Shown here: positions 31,350 to 42,839 of the stretch, in pieces
How positions within the stretch are numbered: the stretch's first letter is position 1
Layout of the letters: the number at the start of each line of letters is the position of its first letter
DNA from: Neoceratodus forsteri
Lineage: Eukaryota; Chordata; Ceratodontiformes; Ceratodontidae
Direction of reading: 5' to 3'
NCBI GenBank assembly: GCA_016271365.2
Contig: CM028130.1
Location: forward strand, 467,141,501-467,205,500
DNA: 64,000 bases
The notes under the pieces: generated by a model
What the model was told of the DNA's origin: nothing
Database searches by the model: none
Seen by the model: only the letters and a program-made list of their open reading frames with translations
Position numbers and translations under genes: made by a program

Positions 31350-33132
31350 AGGTGGGCCCACTTGGAGGATGACAACAGTAAAGCTGACATATTGAACAGG
31401 TATTTCTGCTCAGTCTTTACTGAGGAAGAGGAGGGTAATGGGCCTGAAGGGAGTACAAGGGGTAGGAATGATGCAGAAATGGACGCAAGTCCCTTTACAC
31501 AAGAAAGGGTCCTGAAGGAACTGGAAGGAAAAAGAGTTGATAAAGCAATGGGGTCAGATGGGGTGGAGCCCAGGGTCCTTAAAGAACTAAGAGAGGTGGT
31601 GGCTGAACCTCTGGCAATCCTGTTTGGATGATCACTGGAAACAGAGGAGGTACAAAAAGACTGGAAGACAGCAGATATAGTCCCCTTATATACAAAAATG
31701 GGAACAAAGAGGAATTGGGGAACTACAGACCAGTCAGCCTCACCTCAGTAGTGGGGAAGATCATGGAAGCACCACTAAAGGAGAGATTGGTGGAACATCT
31801 GGTTGTCAACGGACTACAGGACCCAAGGCAGCATGGTTTCACCAGTGGGAGGTCATGTCAGACCAACCTCGTTGAATTTTTTGAATGGGTGACTAGGGAG
31901 GTGGATCGGGGAGGGCAGTAGACATGGCCTATCTGGACTTCAGCAAGGCCTTTGACACTGTGCCACATAGAAGGCTATTACACAAACTGGGGAATATGGG
32001 TGTGGGCAGGACAGTAGTGCAGTGAGTAGGTAACTGGCTGGGCGGCAGAACACAGAGGGTGGTGGTAAATGGCCGTCACTCCACAGAGGGAAGAGTGACC
32101 AGTGGGGTACCACAGTGATCAGTGCTGGGACCGGTCCATTTCAACATCTTTATCAGTGACATTGCACAGGATCTAGAAGGCAGAATTTCCCTGTTCACTG
32201 ATGACACAAAGCTCTGTAACAGAGTGGACACAACAGAGGGTGTAGACAGAATGAGAAGGGACCTGCAGAAAGTTGAAGAATGGTCAGGGGTTCAGCAGTT
32301 GAAATTCAATGCAAAGAAGTGCAAGATAATGCATATGGGGCACAAAAACCCTGGCACAATATATCAGTTGGGGGTGAGGATACAGCATGCACCAAGCAGG
32401 AAAGGGATCTTGAGGTTATCATCTCTGATGACCTCAAGGTAGGGAAACAGTGTGACAAGGCAGCAGGTAAATCAAATAGGATGCTGGGATGCATAGGCAG
32501 GGCATCACCAGCAGGAAAAGGGAGGTCATAATTCCACTATACAAGACACTAGTGAGGCCCCACCTGGAGTACAGTGTACAGTTCTAGAGACCTTACCTAT
32601 GTAAGGACATAGACAGGGTAGAGAAGGTTCAGAGGAGGGCAGCAAAGATGGTACATGGATTGCATCACAAGTCCTATGAGGACAGGTTGAAGGACCTGAA
32701 TATGTACTTCCTCGAGGAGAGGAGAGAGAGAGAGGGGATACGATAGAGACATTCAAGTATCTTACAGGGAGGAACAGGGTGCAGGAATACACTATTTTTA
32801 AGTGAAAAAGATGTTTCAGGACTAGAGGGCATGGGATGAAGTTGGAGGGAGGACGATCCAGAGGAAATGTGAGGAAGAATTTCATCACAGAATGGGTGGT
32901 GGACAAGTGGAACACACTGCCAGAGGAAGTGGTGGGGGATGAAACAATCACAGGATTTAAGAATGCATGGGATAGACATAAAGGAATTCTGGAGGTCAGG
33001 GGTGAGGGGCAACAGACTTCTAGGAAAACATAAAGCGAACTTATAAGATCAAATGGGAAGACTGGGTGGGTCATAGGCCCTTATCTGCTGACATTGTCTA
33101 TGTATCTATGTATCTCTGTATCTATGTATGTC
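31350..33132 (+). mobile_element. CR1-type LINE, copy G
   Basis: A 5'-truncated copy starting at DDNSKADILNRYFCSVFTEE (31366) and ending in a long CR1 tail made of 8-base units (ctatgtat) at about 33099-33132. The tail is the clearest example in the window of the octamer microsatellite typical of CR1 3' ends. The RT is fairly well preserved but interrupted. Confidence 0.85.
31362..33050 (+). pseudogene. CR1-G ORF2 remnant
   Basis: Segments in order: ADILNRYFCSVFTEEEEG, then DKAMGSDGVEPRVLKEL (31538-31588), NYRPVSLTSVVGKIMEA (31719 on) and QHGFTSGRSCQTNLVEFFEW. Motif A, YLDFSKAFDTVPHRRL, is in another frame at about 31930-31975. Motif B is SGVPQ followed by a stop instead of G (32101-32120). 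Motif C is FTDDTKLCNRV (about 32192), where FADD has become FTDD, with both Asp kept. The thumb and C-terminus follow, ending with the open frame NFITEWVVDKWNTLPEEVVG (32880-32940). Single-base changes account for most breaks, so this may be a comparatively young dead copy. Confidence 0.82.
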
Positions 33133-33214
33133 TAAGTATGGTGTGAAAGAGGGAGAGGGCTGTGTTGATGTCTGGGGCAGCATAGACAGGAGACCAATCA
33201 GAGGCAGCAAGATC

Positions 33215-33450
33215 ATGTTGAATGGTGGATGCCTGGAACAGACTGCCACTGAAAATGGTGGAGGCAAAAACAGTAGAAGGCTTCAAGCATGCATGGGGTA
33301 GACATAGGTGAATATTAGTAAATAGTCAGGGAGTGTTGCCAGGGATCATTTAGGGCCTGCAGACACAGACTAGGCAGAGACCATCTGGGCAAAATAAGTG
33401 GGCCAAATGGTCCTTTTCTGCTGACAAATTCTATGTTCCCATGCTTCTAT
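33215..33450 (+). mobile_element. CR1 3' fragment, copy H
   Basis: It encodes the CR1 C-terminal end (MVDAWNRLPLKMVEAKTVEG, then FKHAWGRHR) and continues through a 3' UTR to 'ggccaaatggtccttttct', 'gctgacaaattctatgttcc' and a short tail (33405-33450). Only the last ~235 bases are present. The following ~240 bases (33451-33690) hold nothing that I recognise. Confidence 0.75.
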
Positions 33451-33689
33451 GTACCACGTGAGGCAGTCAAGTGAGTCTGCATGATAAATTGCCTTTTTAA
33501 TTTTTTGAACTCACATTTTATGTCCCTATCTGTCTCCAGCACCCACTTCACTCCAGAAGCCCCAGTGTACAAGCTGGCTCACCAGCATATATGATATCAC
33601 CACTGCCACTCCACAGAGCTGTGGTTCTGCCACCCAAGGAGGTGTAAGGGGCAGGGGATATACCCCTGAAATTCCTGAGTGATGCCATT

Positions 33690-35553
33690 ATAATAATTTG
33701 CCTGATCTGAGTAAGTAATAGCACTCAACATGGTGTGGTATCACAATCTCAAGTTAAGTAATGTTGTACAATAATTCCCCCAATTCAATAGCAATAACTC
33801 TTGACAGGGTGTGGAACTGCCTGACTGAGTGATGCTGAATAATAATTTAACCTGCATAAGTAAGCAATAATTCTCGATGGGGTGCAGTGCTGCATGAACC
33901 ATGATTGACTTGAGTGATGCTGAATGATAATTCCAAAGTATAATTAAGCAATAACTCTCACAGGGTGTGGTAGAGCATGATCGACTTGAACGATGCTGAA
34001 TGATAATTCTCCCAGTATAAGTAAGCAGTAACTCTCTACGGGATGTGACATCACATGATCAACTTGAGCGATGCTGAATAATAATTCCCCCAGCATAAGT
34101 AAGCAATAGCTCTCGACAGGGTGTGATATCACATGATTGACTTGAGTGATGCTAAATGATAATTCCCCCAGTAAGTGGTACAGCATGATTGACTTGAGCG
34201 ATGTTGAATGATAATTCCCCTAGTATAAGTAAGCAATAACTCTTGACAGGATGTGGCACTGCATGATCGAGCGATGCTGAATGATAATTCCCCCAGTATA
34301 CATAAGCAATAACACTTGACAGAGTGTGGTATTACATGATCGACTTGAATGATGCTGAATAATAATTTTCCCAGTACAATTAAGCAATAACTCTCGACAG
34401 GGTGTGGTATCGCATGATTGAGCAATGTTGAATGATAATTCCTCCAGTATAAGTAAGCAATAACTCTTGACAGGATGTGACACTGGATGATTGAGCAATG
34501 CTGAATGATGATTCCCCCAGTATAAGTAAGCAGTAACTCCTGACAGGATGTGATATTGCATGAGTGAGTAATATTGAATGATAATTCCCCAGTATAAGTA
34601 AGCAATAATTCTTGACAGAGTGTGGTATCACATGATTGAGCAATACTGAATGATAATTTCCCTAGTATAAGTAAGCAATAACTCTTGACATGATGTGGCA
34701 CTGTATGATCGAGCAATGCTGAATGACAGTTTCCCCAGCATACGTAAGCAATAACACTCGACAGGGTGTGGTATCTTATGATGGACTTGAGCGATGTTGA
34801 ATGATAATTTCTCCAGCATAAGTAAGCAACAACTCTTGACAGAGTGTGGTATTGCATGACTTGAGTGATGCTGGATGATAATTCCCCCAATATAAATAAG
34901 CAATAACTCTCGACATGGTGTGGTACCACATGATTGACTTGTGTGATGCTGAATGATAATTCTCCTTGTATAGTTGAGCAACAGCACTCAACAGAGTATG
35001 GTATAACATGATCAAGTGATGCTGAATGATAATTCACCCAGTAAAAGTAAGCAATAACTCTCGACAGGGTGTGGTGACGCATAATCGACTTGAGCGATGT
35101 GGAACGATAATTCCCCCTATATAAGTAACCAATAAATCTCGACAACGTGTGGTACCACATGATTGAATAATTCCCCCAGTATAAGTAGGTAATGACTCTC
35201 AGCAGAGAGTGGTACCACATGATCAACTTGAGTGATGCTGAATGATAATTTCCCCCAGTATAAGTAAGAAATAACTCTCGACAGGGTTTGGTACAGCATG
35301 ATCGACTTGAGTGATGTTTGAAAGATTATATGCCCGCTTTCACTAAGCAGTAACACTTGGCTTAGTGTGGCACTGCATGACTGAGTTGAGCAATGCTGAA
35401 TGATTAATTCTTCCAGTATCAGTGAGCAATAACTCTCGACAGGGTGTGGCATTGCATGATCGACTTGAGTGTTACTGAATGATAATTCACATAATATAAG
35501 TAACCGATAACTTTTGACAGGGTGTGGCACTGCATGATCAAGTCATGTGATGC
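33690..35553 (+). repeat. Satellite D, main array (~77-bp unit, about 24 copies)
   Basis: The consensus unit is about 'gagcgatgctgaatgata', 'attcccccagtataagta', 'agcaataactctcgacagg', 'gtgtggtatcacatgatcg', 'actt', near 78 bases. A shorter variant lacks part of the 'gacttgag' junction. The array is open in minus-strand frames for up to 365 codons (34129-35226); this is a by-product. Insertion of a SINE at 35556 ends this block, and the same repeat resumes at 41758 after the insertion. Part of the unit resembles one arm of the hairpin element at 55725-55893. Confidence 0.92.
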
Positions 35554-35555
35554 TT

Positions 35556-35749
35556 TTTTTTATTTTTTTTATTTTAGTTTTTGTTGACCGGGTAAGTGCA
35601 CTAGACAAATCCTGCCTATTTTCAGGCATGACCCGGGGGAAGGGGATATAGATGAATACCAACTGATCTTGAACCAGATTAAGCTGTTGGTGGTATTTTT
35701 AGTGAATGAGGGACATTTGGCCAGGACACCGGGGAAATTCCCCTACTCT
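35556..35749 (-). mobile_element. SINE with conserved core, 3' half (split by the Tx1-like LINE)
   Basis: Read on the minus strand, this is the 3' half of a SINE ending in an A-rich tail (the reverse appears as the T-rich run at 35556-35578). Its other half is at 41546-41757. Between the halves lies a 5.8-kb LINE flanked by the duplicated SINE text aaattcccctactct. The phrase 'ggccaggacaccgggg' next to the insertion belongs to a repeat that I recall as widespread in vertebrate genomes, but I cannot name the family with certainty. The SINE itself interrupts satellite D. Confidence 0.75.
35735..35749. repeat. Target-site duplication of the Tx1-like LINE, left copy
   Basis: The 15 bases aaattcccctactct are identical to 41546-41560. 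The first few A's are ambiguous against the LINE's A-rich end on the right-hand side. Confidence 0.88.
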
Positions 35750-35781
35750 GCCTGCAGGGGGCTTGACTTCCTGGGAGCAGA

Positions 35782-37604
35782 ATGGAGGAGCCCAGTTTAG
35801 AGCCGGACAGAAGAGGAGGAGGAAGTACTGATGTAGCAGGGGAGATGGAAGAATCAGTGGAAGGAGACCGGGTGGAACTTTTCAAGGCTCCTCAGGCGAT
35901 GGAGTTTTTTTCGCTGTTGCAGTGCCAGAGAAACGGGATTTGCAAGAACCGGAGCCTTCAGTTCTTGTGACTTTACTACAGAAACCAAGAAAGGAGGAGA
36001 GTTTTTTGCAGGATAACACTGACATGGGATTATTGGCTGGCAGGGAGGGAAATGCTGTTTTCCAGTGCCAAGAGCCAAAACCTTGTAGTTCCTTGGAGGT
36101 TACTACTGACAACGTGTCTTCAGTTGTCATGGATACTAGAGTCAACACTGCAATACGGGCTATGGAGTCAGTTCATCCAGTGATTTGCACACCGCAGAAA
36201 CCGCTTTCCAAAGATGCTGGGTTTGTTTTCAAGCCTCTCCCCTCTGCTGCTCTTACGCAGTCGCAACAGCCTGAGGTAAGCTGTATCTATCAAACAAACC
36301 TTTGGATCAGGTTAGTGTCGGAATTTACTTTGCCAAGAAATTAACTGCTCATATTGATTCTGTGGGATTGAGGAAAGGAAAACGGGCGGCTGTTTTTCAG
36401 CTAAAAGACATTTAGTGACCCCAACAGATAAACCAGTAGTTACTGGGACACTTACTAAGGACTAAGAGCCTTCTTGTCAGCAGGACAGTATTGTTAATAA
36501 CCCATTGTCGGAAGAAAATTGAACCCCTCAAACAGCACTGCGGGAAGCTGGTTGGTCCTTTAATAATGGTTCATGGCGTCCTTCTCCTGACTGGGACCCT
36601 AAATTAAACTTTTCTCAAAACGAGCCTTCATGGCGGCCTAATGTTTCTGTTTTACCCATGACACAAGCTAATTTAGTACCAGGTGATGAAAAGCAAGAAC
36701 CCCCCCAGGAACAAGTTCCATCATCAGAGGTTTTAATTGATTTACATACTGAACATCCTCATACTGATAAAAAAACTGTGGACTCTAGTAAACCTTTGTT
36801 GTCGGACTTATTTTCTAAAATAAAGAAGGAAGCAGCCCCTAGATGTAATGCTGTTAGATTAAGATATAAGGGTGGTCTGAAGTTAGGCCAGACAGGTGTT
36901 ATGGGAAATATTTGTTGAAAGACGCTTGCATTTTACCCCACGTGAAGTGTTTGCTTATCAATATATCTGGTGAGGATAATTTTGATATAAGCTTTCAGCT
37001 TATGCATTGGATTTATTCTGGGAACGTTACAACCAGGTCAAATTCTCACCCTTATGGACCCCATTTTGGTAATCCCTGACTAAACCATTGGTTAAATTTG
37101 TAACAATTATGTTTCGAATGAAGTGTGCATATTGATGACATTGTGTATTGGTTGTCCCAGAAATGTGATGTCTTGAGTTCTCCAGAGGCCATTTTAGATG
37201 ACCAACAGTTTTGGACGGGGTGGAAATTTAAAGTTAAACTTCAGCAGTCAGATTCAGGGATTTTGCATATTCCAAACTCTTTTGTTGGGCGGATCGGGGT
37301 CTGTTTTATGCAGGCCAACCTAGGGCATGTTACAAATGTGGTGCTAGGAACACACTTACCTAGCTCATGTGATAAACCCCTGCTAGACAACTGTGGAGAG
37401 ATTGGTCACATTGCATTCCAATGTATGAACCATACTAAGTGTGATCTCTGTGATGACACAGGTCATGTCTTCACTGAATGTGTGTGGGTGGCTAGGAATA
37501 AGGCTACTATTAGTAGTCCTGATCTTCTTATTCAAAAGCTCAGGATTTGGTTTCTGAAGCAGGGGGGGACATCAGGCCTCTGGTGGTGCCACTGCAGTCC
37601 CTAA
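35782..37604 (+). pseudogene. Tx1-like ORF1 remnant with CCHC zinc knuckle
   Basis: The region begins with an acidic, low-complexity N-terminus (35782 on) spread over several frames. It becomes more conserved from 36658 (TKAN-like Gln/Glu-rich stretch) and ends with a 159-codon frame (37125-37604). This last part encodes IDDIVYWLSQKCDVLSSPEA and WTGWKFKVKLQ, then a zinc-knuckle pair. The first knuckle has lost its leading Cys spacing (NCGEIGHIAFQC). The second, CDLCDDTGHVFTEC, is a perfect C-x2-C-x4-H-x4-C. This gag-like layout is what Tx1-clade ORF1 proteins use to bind element RNA. Several stops separate the parts. Confidence 0.75.
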
Positions 37605-37984
37605 CCCACAACCTTTAATTGTGGACTCTGTAGTTTCATTACGGATACCTTGAAAGATACCTTGCCTATGTTAGTCCCAGTATGTTATGCTGACAATCAG
37701 GAAGCTCGCCCATAGAGGCAGTTCCAACAGTGCCTCTACAAGTAAGACGGTCCTCCAGGAATTTAAAACCTCCTTTGGTAGGCCGTCTCTACTACAGATG
37801 TGGAAACCAGTAACCTTTTGAGATTCTTTCTTCTCAGTGGGAGACTCCGTCATGGAGTGTCAGGACTTGGACTCACAACCAGCTAGGGACAGTCCCCCTT
37901 CCCCATTTGTAGTTCAAGATGGGTACAAAAGTAAAAAAAAGAAAAGGAGGAAAAAAGATAGTTGAATGACTCATATTTAGATCT

Positions 37985-40900
37985 GGAATCATTTAAATTG
38001 GGGTCTCTAAATGTACATAGTTTGTTAAACTTTAAAAAACGTCATGTTGTGTTTAATTATATGCATGAAAATCGTTTGGACATTTGTTTATTACAAGAAA
38101 CTTGAATTTACACCATTGACCAGGTCAGGAATTTCCAGAAGGAATGGTATTGGGGCCCTTCTTACTGGTCCTTTGGACAACATTCAGCTGATGGCTTGGG
38201 GTTTCTTTTGGTACTTATGATTTTCTTTGATAAAATTAATGATTTGATCCCGGGAGGTTGATGATTTTGGATGGGGTTTGAAGTCTTTGACGGTAGATTT
38301 ATAAATGTTTATTGTTCTGCAAGTAAGCTGAAAAGGTGGCACTAATGCAAATGATTAAACCTTTTTGATTACTTCATTTGCAGTTTTTCTGTGGAGATTT
38401 TAATTGTGAATTGGACCCCAGTAAGAAATTGACAACTGCATTAAAACAGGGAAAATATATTGTGATACTAATGGCTCTTTGGGCATTGGTACAATCATCT
38501 GGGCTGGTTACGCTAGTATTAAACAGAAGGAGGCCTCGAGTTTACTTATCAAAAAATAAATACTCTTCTATAATTGATTATATTTTTTATCTTCCAAATT
38601 ATCTTTTCTTTTCAGACTATACCTGTGGCCTTTTCGGACCATCTGTTACTTCATTGTAACATTTCTGGTGATTCACTTCCTCATTGGAGGAAATCCAGGT
38701 GGAAGTTAGTGCTCCTTATTAAGCTCCTGTGAGATTCGGCATAAATTAGGTTCTTTACTGATGGCAAGGTTGTCAGTTACCTTTTATATGATGACATCAG
38801 TCAATGGTGGTGGGATACGAAAGCTGATTTATGCAAATTCTTGCAAAATCAAGGAAAAATAGCATCAAATTCTTATTTTCTTCGCTATTTAGCTTTACGG
38901 CAACAATTGTATTATTTGTTTTCTAAGGCTAACACTTCAAAGTTCGATTATTCATCACAAATACACATACTTAAAAAGGAAATGTTATCGGTACAATATG
39001 ACAGGGCAAAAACTGCTACAGTTATTCAACAATATGTGCTAAAAAAGCAACCTCAAGGTGACCCTTTTGAGGCCTTTAAGAAGTATAGAACTAATACTTC
39101 TTTAAATGCCTTAGTCAATCAAGCAGGGAATATAGTGACGGATAATGAGAGCATACAGAACATTTAAAAGACTTCTTTTCTAGCACATGCACCTGCAGTA
39201 CTTCCCAGCGTAGCAGAAATGGAACATTTCCTTTCTTCTATTCAAATTCCTGAGTCAACCTTCCAAAAATGTTCTGGTACAACCTATAACACGTTTAGAA
39301 ATAGAGGATGTAATAAAATCTCAAAAAGTAGGCATTTCTCCAGGACAAGATGGCTTAACGGCGGAGCTTTACAAGACTTTTCCTTTGGAATTCAGTCAGT
39401 GTCTAGAATTAGTTTTTAATTTTTTCCTTTCTTGTAAGGTTTTTCCAGGGTGGTTCCCAGCTGGATTGGTAATATTCTTGTACAAATCGGGGAAGCAAAC
39501 CCATTTGGAGAATTGGAGACCGATTACACTTTTAAACACTGATTATAAGCTTTTCACAGGAATTTTAAATAACCACCTAAAAAAAATTGCTGTCACGGTG
39601 CTTTCCCTTACCAATTTTATGGACTACCTGGCAGAAAAATCCAGCAGGCCCACATGATCCTTCGTGATCTCATTGAATACACAGTTTCTCAAGGGAAACG
39701 GGCTGTATTGTTTCAGTGGACCAGAAAAGGCTTTTGATAGGGTGTATCACCCGTACTTTGTTTTTTGTCACTCTATGGAGTACCTAAGGTAATGATTCAT
39801 TGGATCACAGCACTTTATGAAGGGGCACTGGCCCACCCAATTGTGAATGGCATATGTGGTGTGGGGTTCCACATGCCTAGTGGGGTTCGTCAAGGATGCC
39901 CTTTGAGCCCTCTTTTATATTCTTTTACTATAGATTCTTTAATAAGATCAGTGACTACCATTCCCAAATGGGAGGGGATGTTAGGCCCATCCGGCTTGTC
40001 TGAGCATTTTATTCAGGCCTATGCTGATGATTTATGTATATTTTTTTCCAAAATTGAATCTATCACTATTTTTCTGGAATTAATGGTTTCTTTTTCTAGG
40101 GTATCTAACTCTAAAATTCAAGAACAAAAAAGTCAGGGCTTAGTTATAGGACGAGGGGATGTTGTAGAGGAAATTATTGGAGGAATTTCAATTTCATCGG
40201 GGCCTATAAAAATTTTGGGCTTATTTTACAGGTCTCAGAATTTATCAGAACTAAACTGGAACACTGCAATACATAAAATTGAGGGGAAAATTGACTTATG
40301 GAGAAAATGGAAATTGTCAAAAATTAAGAGAGTTCAGATATTGAAGCAATTTGTTATTCCTTGCTTTTTGTATACGGCTATGGTTTTTCCTTTACCTATG
40401 TCCTTAGAAACCAGACTTTATAGTATATTTTTTCAATTATTATGGGGTAATCGGTTAAATCCGATTAAACGGCAGTATACTTATTTAGAAAAAAGGAAAG
40501 GTGGACTTGGGATGGTGGACCCGGTAGTTTCTTTCATACTTTATTCATCTCACATAATATTCGACCAGGGCTTCTTCCCCAAATAACCCCTTATGGGTCT
40601 TTGTTTAAACACATTTTGGCTAACTACTTTTTAGCCTGGCAAAATTTACCCCCGAAACCGATCAAATCATTAAAAGTGCCAAACTATTTTTTGTCAGTGG
40701 CAAAGAAGTTGTTTACCAGGGGTATTCCAGTTCAATTGGTCAAGGATAAGACTGGGCCGCAATTGTATAAAGAAGTAATGACATTGCTTTATCCGTCTGA
40801 ACCTGCCTTTAAAAATTGCCCTATGACTCATGTCAAAATTGCTATTCCAAGATTGAATACTCCTAGATTGCCTGAATGTATGTGGGAATTGATTTGGCTT

Positions 40901-41356
40901 TCCTTGTATGGTCGTTTGAACGTAAGGGCAAGCTAAACATAAAGTTGTAACCGAAAGACACTGTCCTTATCCGGATTGTATTGCTCAAGAAGAAACAATG
41001 GAACATTTTTTATGTTCTTGCTCTTATGCCACGTCTTTATGGAAATTCCTGTCTGCTAAATGGAATATGTCTTGGCTGTTATATACAGATTATATTTGAT
41101 TTTAGGCATTAATTTCCAGTTGAATAGACGTTATGATAGGGAAACATGGCACCTTTTTTGTTGTTGTTTAATTTATTATTTATGGCAAGCCCGATGTCAG
41201 TGGGTCTTGTACCAAAAGAGGATGTCCTATGAAACTGTTAGCATATTAATTACAGGGGCTATGGAAAGGATTTATGTTCAAGATTGTGAACACTCCACTT
41301 CTTGGCAGGTTACCAGTTGGTGGAAAGCATTCTCAATGTTTATCAAATATAAATAG
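37985..41356 (+). pseudogene. Tx1-like ORF2 remnant: endonuclease and reverse transcriptase
   Basis: Endonuclease: LGSLNVHSL near 38000, CLLQET (about 38082-38102) with the catalytic Glu, FFCGDFNCELDPS (GDFN codons 38393-38404), and AFSDHLLLHC (about 38626) with the SDH box in a shifted frame. RT: VGISPGQDGLTAELYK (about 39330), NWRPITLLNTDYKLF, SGPEKAFDRVYH (motif A, about 39715-39750), PSGVRQGCPLSPLLYSFTID (motif B, about 39876-39935), QAYADDLCIFFSK (motif C, YADD at 40020-40031), then the thumb. The C-terminal part has a CPYPDC...EHFLCSC motif near 40970-41022, matching the Cys/His motif at the end of L1/Tx1 ORF2. The last frame closes at 41356. Catalytic residues for both activities are all still encoded, but across several frames. 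Confidence 0.85.
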
Positions 41357-41545
41357 TATGCCTTTCTTGATCTGATATACATAATTATTTTTATTTTTTT
41401 TATTTTATTTATTTATTTTTTGTGTGTGTGTGATTTAACACAATGTGATATTTAATTTGACTTCTTCGTAATTAATGATTGCTTTATGTTTTGTGTGCTT
41501 TAACACTGTTGGTTTTCATTTGTCCTTGATGTTTGTGCAAATAAA

Positions 41546-41560
41546 AAATTCCCCTACTCT
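41546..41560. repeat. Target-site duplication of the Tx1-like LINE, right copy
   Basis: The 15 bases aaattcccctactct are identical to 35735-35749, and the SINE text continues directly afterwards (tttcaataagtgccatgg). Confidence 0.88.
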
Positions 41561-41757
41561 TTTCAATAAGTGCCATGGGATCTTTAACATCCACCTGAAC
41601 TACCACCAATCCAGGCAGATGGGACCTCGGTTTAACGTCTCATCCGAAAGACGGCACCTCAGAAGTGCAGCACCCCTCTCATGCTGCACTACAGTGTCAG
41701 TACTGGGATATTAACCCAAATGCCAGATGTGGGAACTGAACCCACAGCCCTCTGTGC
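41561..41757 (-). mobile_element. SINE with conserved core, 5' half
   Basis: The minus strand reads from a tRNA-like B box (the reverse complement of ggaactgaacc, 41732-41742) into a strongly conserved-looking core. In plus-strand terms the core includes 'gggacctcggtttaacgtct' at 41621-41640 and 'catccgaaagacggcacc' just after. I recognise this core as a repeat recurring in many vertebrate genomes. The A box appears to be missing, so the SINE is slightly truncated at its 5' end or degraded. Satellite D resumes at 41758. Confidence 0.7.
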
Positions 41758-41869
41758 TGTGCTGAATGATTAATTCACGCAGTATAAGTAACCGATAACT
41801 CCCAACAGGGTGTGGTACTGCATGATCAAGTCAAGTGATTCTGGAATGATAATTTACCCATTATAAGTA
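41758..41869 (+). repeat. Satellite D, remnant between SINE and Tigger
   Basis: About one and a half units (gctgaatgattaattcacgc, then agtataagtaaccgataact, then aacagggtgtggtactgc and gtgattctggaatgataatt). This confirms that the SINE and its LINE sit inside the satellite D array. It ends at the TA dinucleotide that flanks the Tigger-like element. Confidence 0.85.
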
Positions 41870-42129
41870 CAGTGGAGTCCACTAATACTGGATGTGCCTA
41901 TAGGGGACAGCCACTTTAAACAGACAAATATGGTAAACTGAGACCAGATTTTATTGCCTGATATGTCAATTGTGCCTTATATTGTGGATGCTGTGGGCCA
42001 TATATAGCAGATTCCTGAGCACCCATTCCCACTCACTTTAGCAAGCACAGACTGATAGTTTCACATGCTGACGCTTCCATTCCTCTAGCAGCCAGGTGTT
42101 TATTAGGCACAAAATTGAATTCCTCTTAA

Positions 42130-42771
42130 AGGAGTAGTACACCCTCATAACTTGTAAATGTTATTTGTTTCCTTGTAAACATACTCTTTTTGTGTAGCTG
42201 TTTGGATATATGGGTTTGCTTTGTTTTGTTTTCACTGTTCACACCAGCCACTGTAACTAGCAAAGGGGTCTCATTTTCTGGTTGTTGAAATCTTATTGTG
42301 TATGAAAGCTACATTAGCATATGAGAACATGATGTGTCAGCACCCTTTAGACTCCACAGTATGCCTATCTGCTTGCTTAGAATTGAACATAACAAGTTGC
42401 AGCAAGGTGTGAAATACCACATTTACATTCAATTTTTTTACAAACTCAGACATAATGCAAGGTTTTTTCCTCTAAACTGCATTCAATCTGTGTGTTTCTA
42501 GAGAGTTTTTTTCAGGTTATGTATATAAGCAGCATAGAAATACATGGTGTAAATGGGTGCTGTGGCATCATGTTCTCATATGCTAATACAGGTCTCAGAC
42601 AACGAGATTTCAACAACCAGAAAATGGAGACCCCCAGACTAGCTTCAGGGGCTGGTGTGAACAGTGAAAACAAATTAAAGCAAACACATGTAACCCCAAC
42701 AGCTTCACGAAAGGAGTTGCCTACTGACAATTAAACAAATAACATTTACAAAAGATGGTTGTATTGCTCCT
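42130..42771. mobile_element. Kolobok/T2-type MITE with ~215-bp inverted arms and TTAA duplication
   Basis: TTAA tetranucleotides flank the element (42126-42129 and 42772-42775). The ends read AGGAGTAGTACA and, reversed, AGGAGCAATACA. The inverted similarity continues inward for about 215 bases on each side (to 42344 and from 42559), including 'tttctggttgttgaaatct' and 'attagcatatgagaacatgat'. TTAAAGG-type ends with TTAA duplication define the T2/Kolobok group, abundant in frogs. There is no coding capacity. The element lies upstream of the Tigger transposase coding text, so it inserted into the Tigger 5' region. Confidence 0.85.
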
Positions 42772-42839
42772 TTAAGCGTCTTTGCTCCACTCCATTGCAT
42801 AATTGTCTTTGTTTCACCAAGGCATCTAACAGATGTTCT

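Larger units (their letters stand above)
35750..41545 (+). mobile_element. Tx1/L1-clade LINE, full-length or nearly so, with 15-bp duplication
   Basis: A 5.8-kb plus-strand element between perfect 15-bp repeats. It has an ORF1 region with zinc-knuckle codons, an ORF2 with APE-endonuclease, RT and a C-terminal Cys/His motif, a 3' UTR and a short A-rich end (aaataaaa). The ORF2 motifs (NWRPITLLNTDYKLF, RQGCPLSPLLYSF, YADDLCIFF) belong to the L1/Tx1 lineage and differ clearly from the CR1 copies. Tx1-clade elements often insert at preferred sequences; this one lies inside a SINE core. Frameshifts and stops make it inactive, though its motifs are mostly conserved. Confidence 0.85.

Noticed and set aside
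34129..35226. 365-codon minus-strand open frame
   Set aside because: It lies wholly in satellite D; the peptide is a degenerate ~26-residue repeat with no domain and indel-driven phase changes.
37125..37604. Host CCHC zinc-finger protein
   Set aside because: Lies upstream of Tx1-like ORF2 inside a single 15-bp duplication; it is the element's ORF1.
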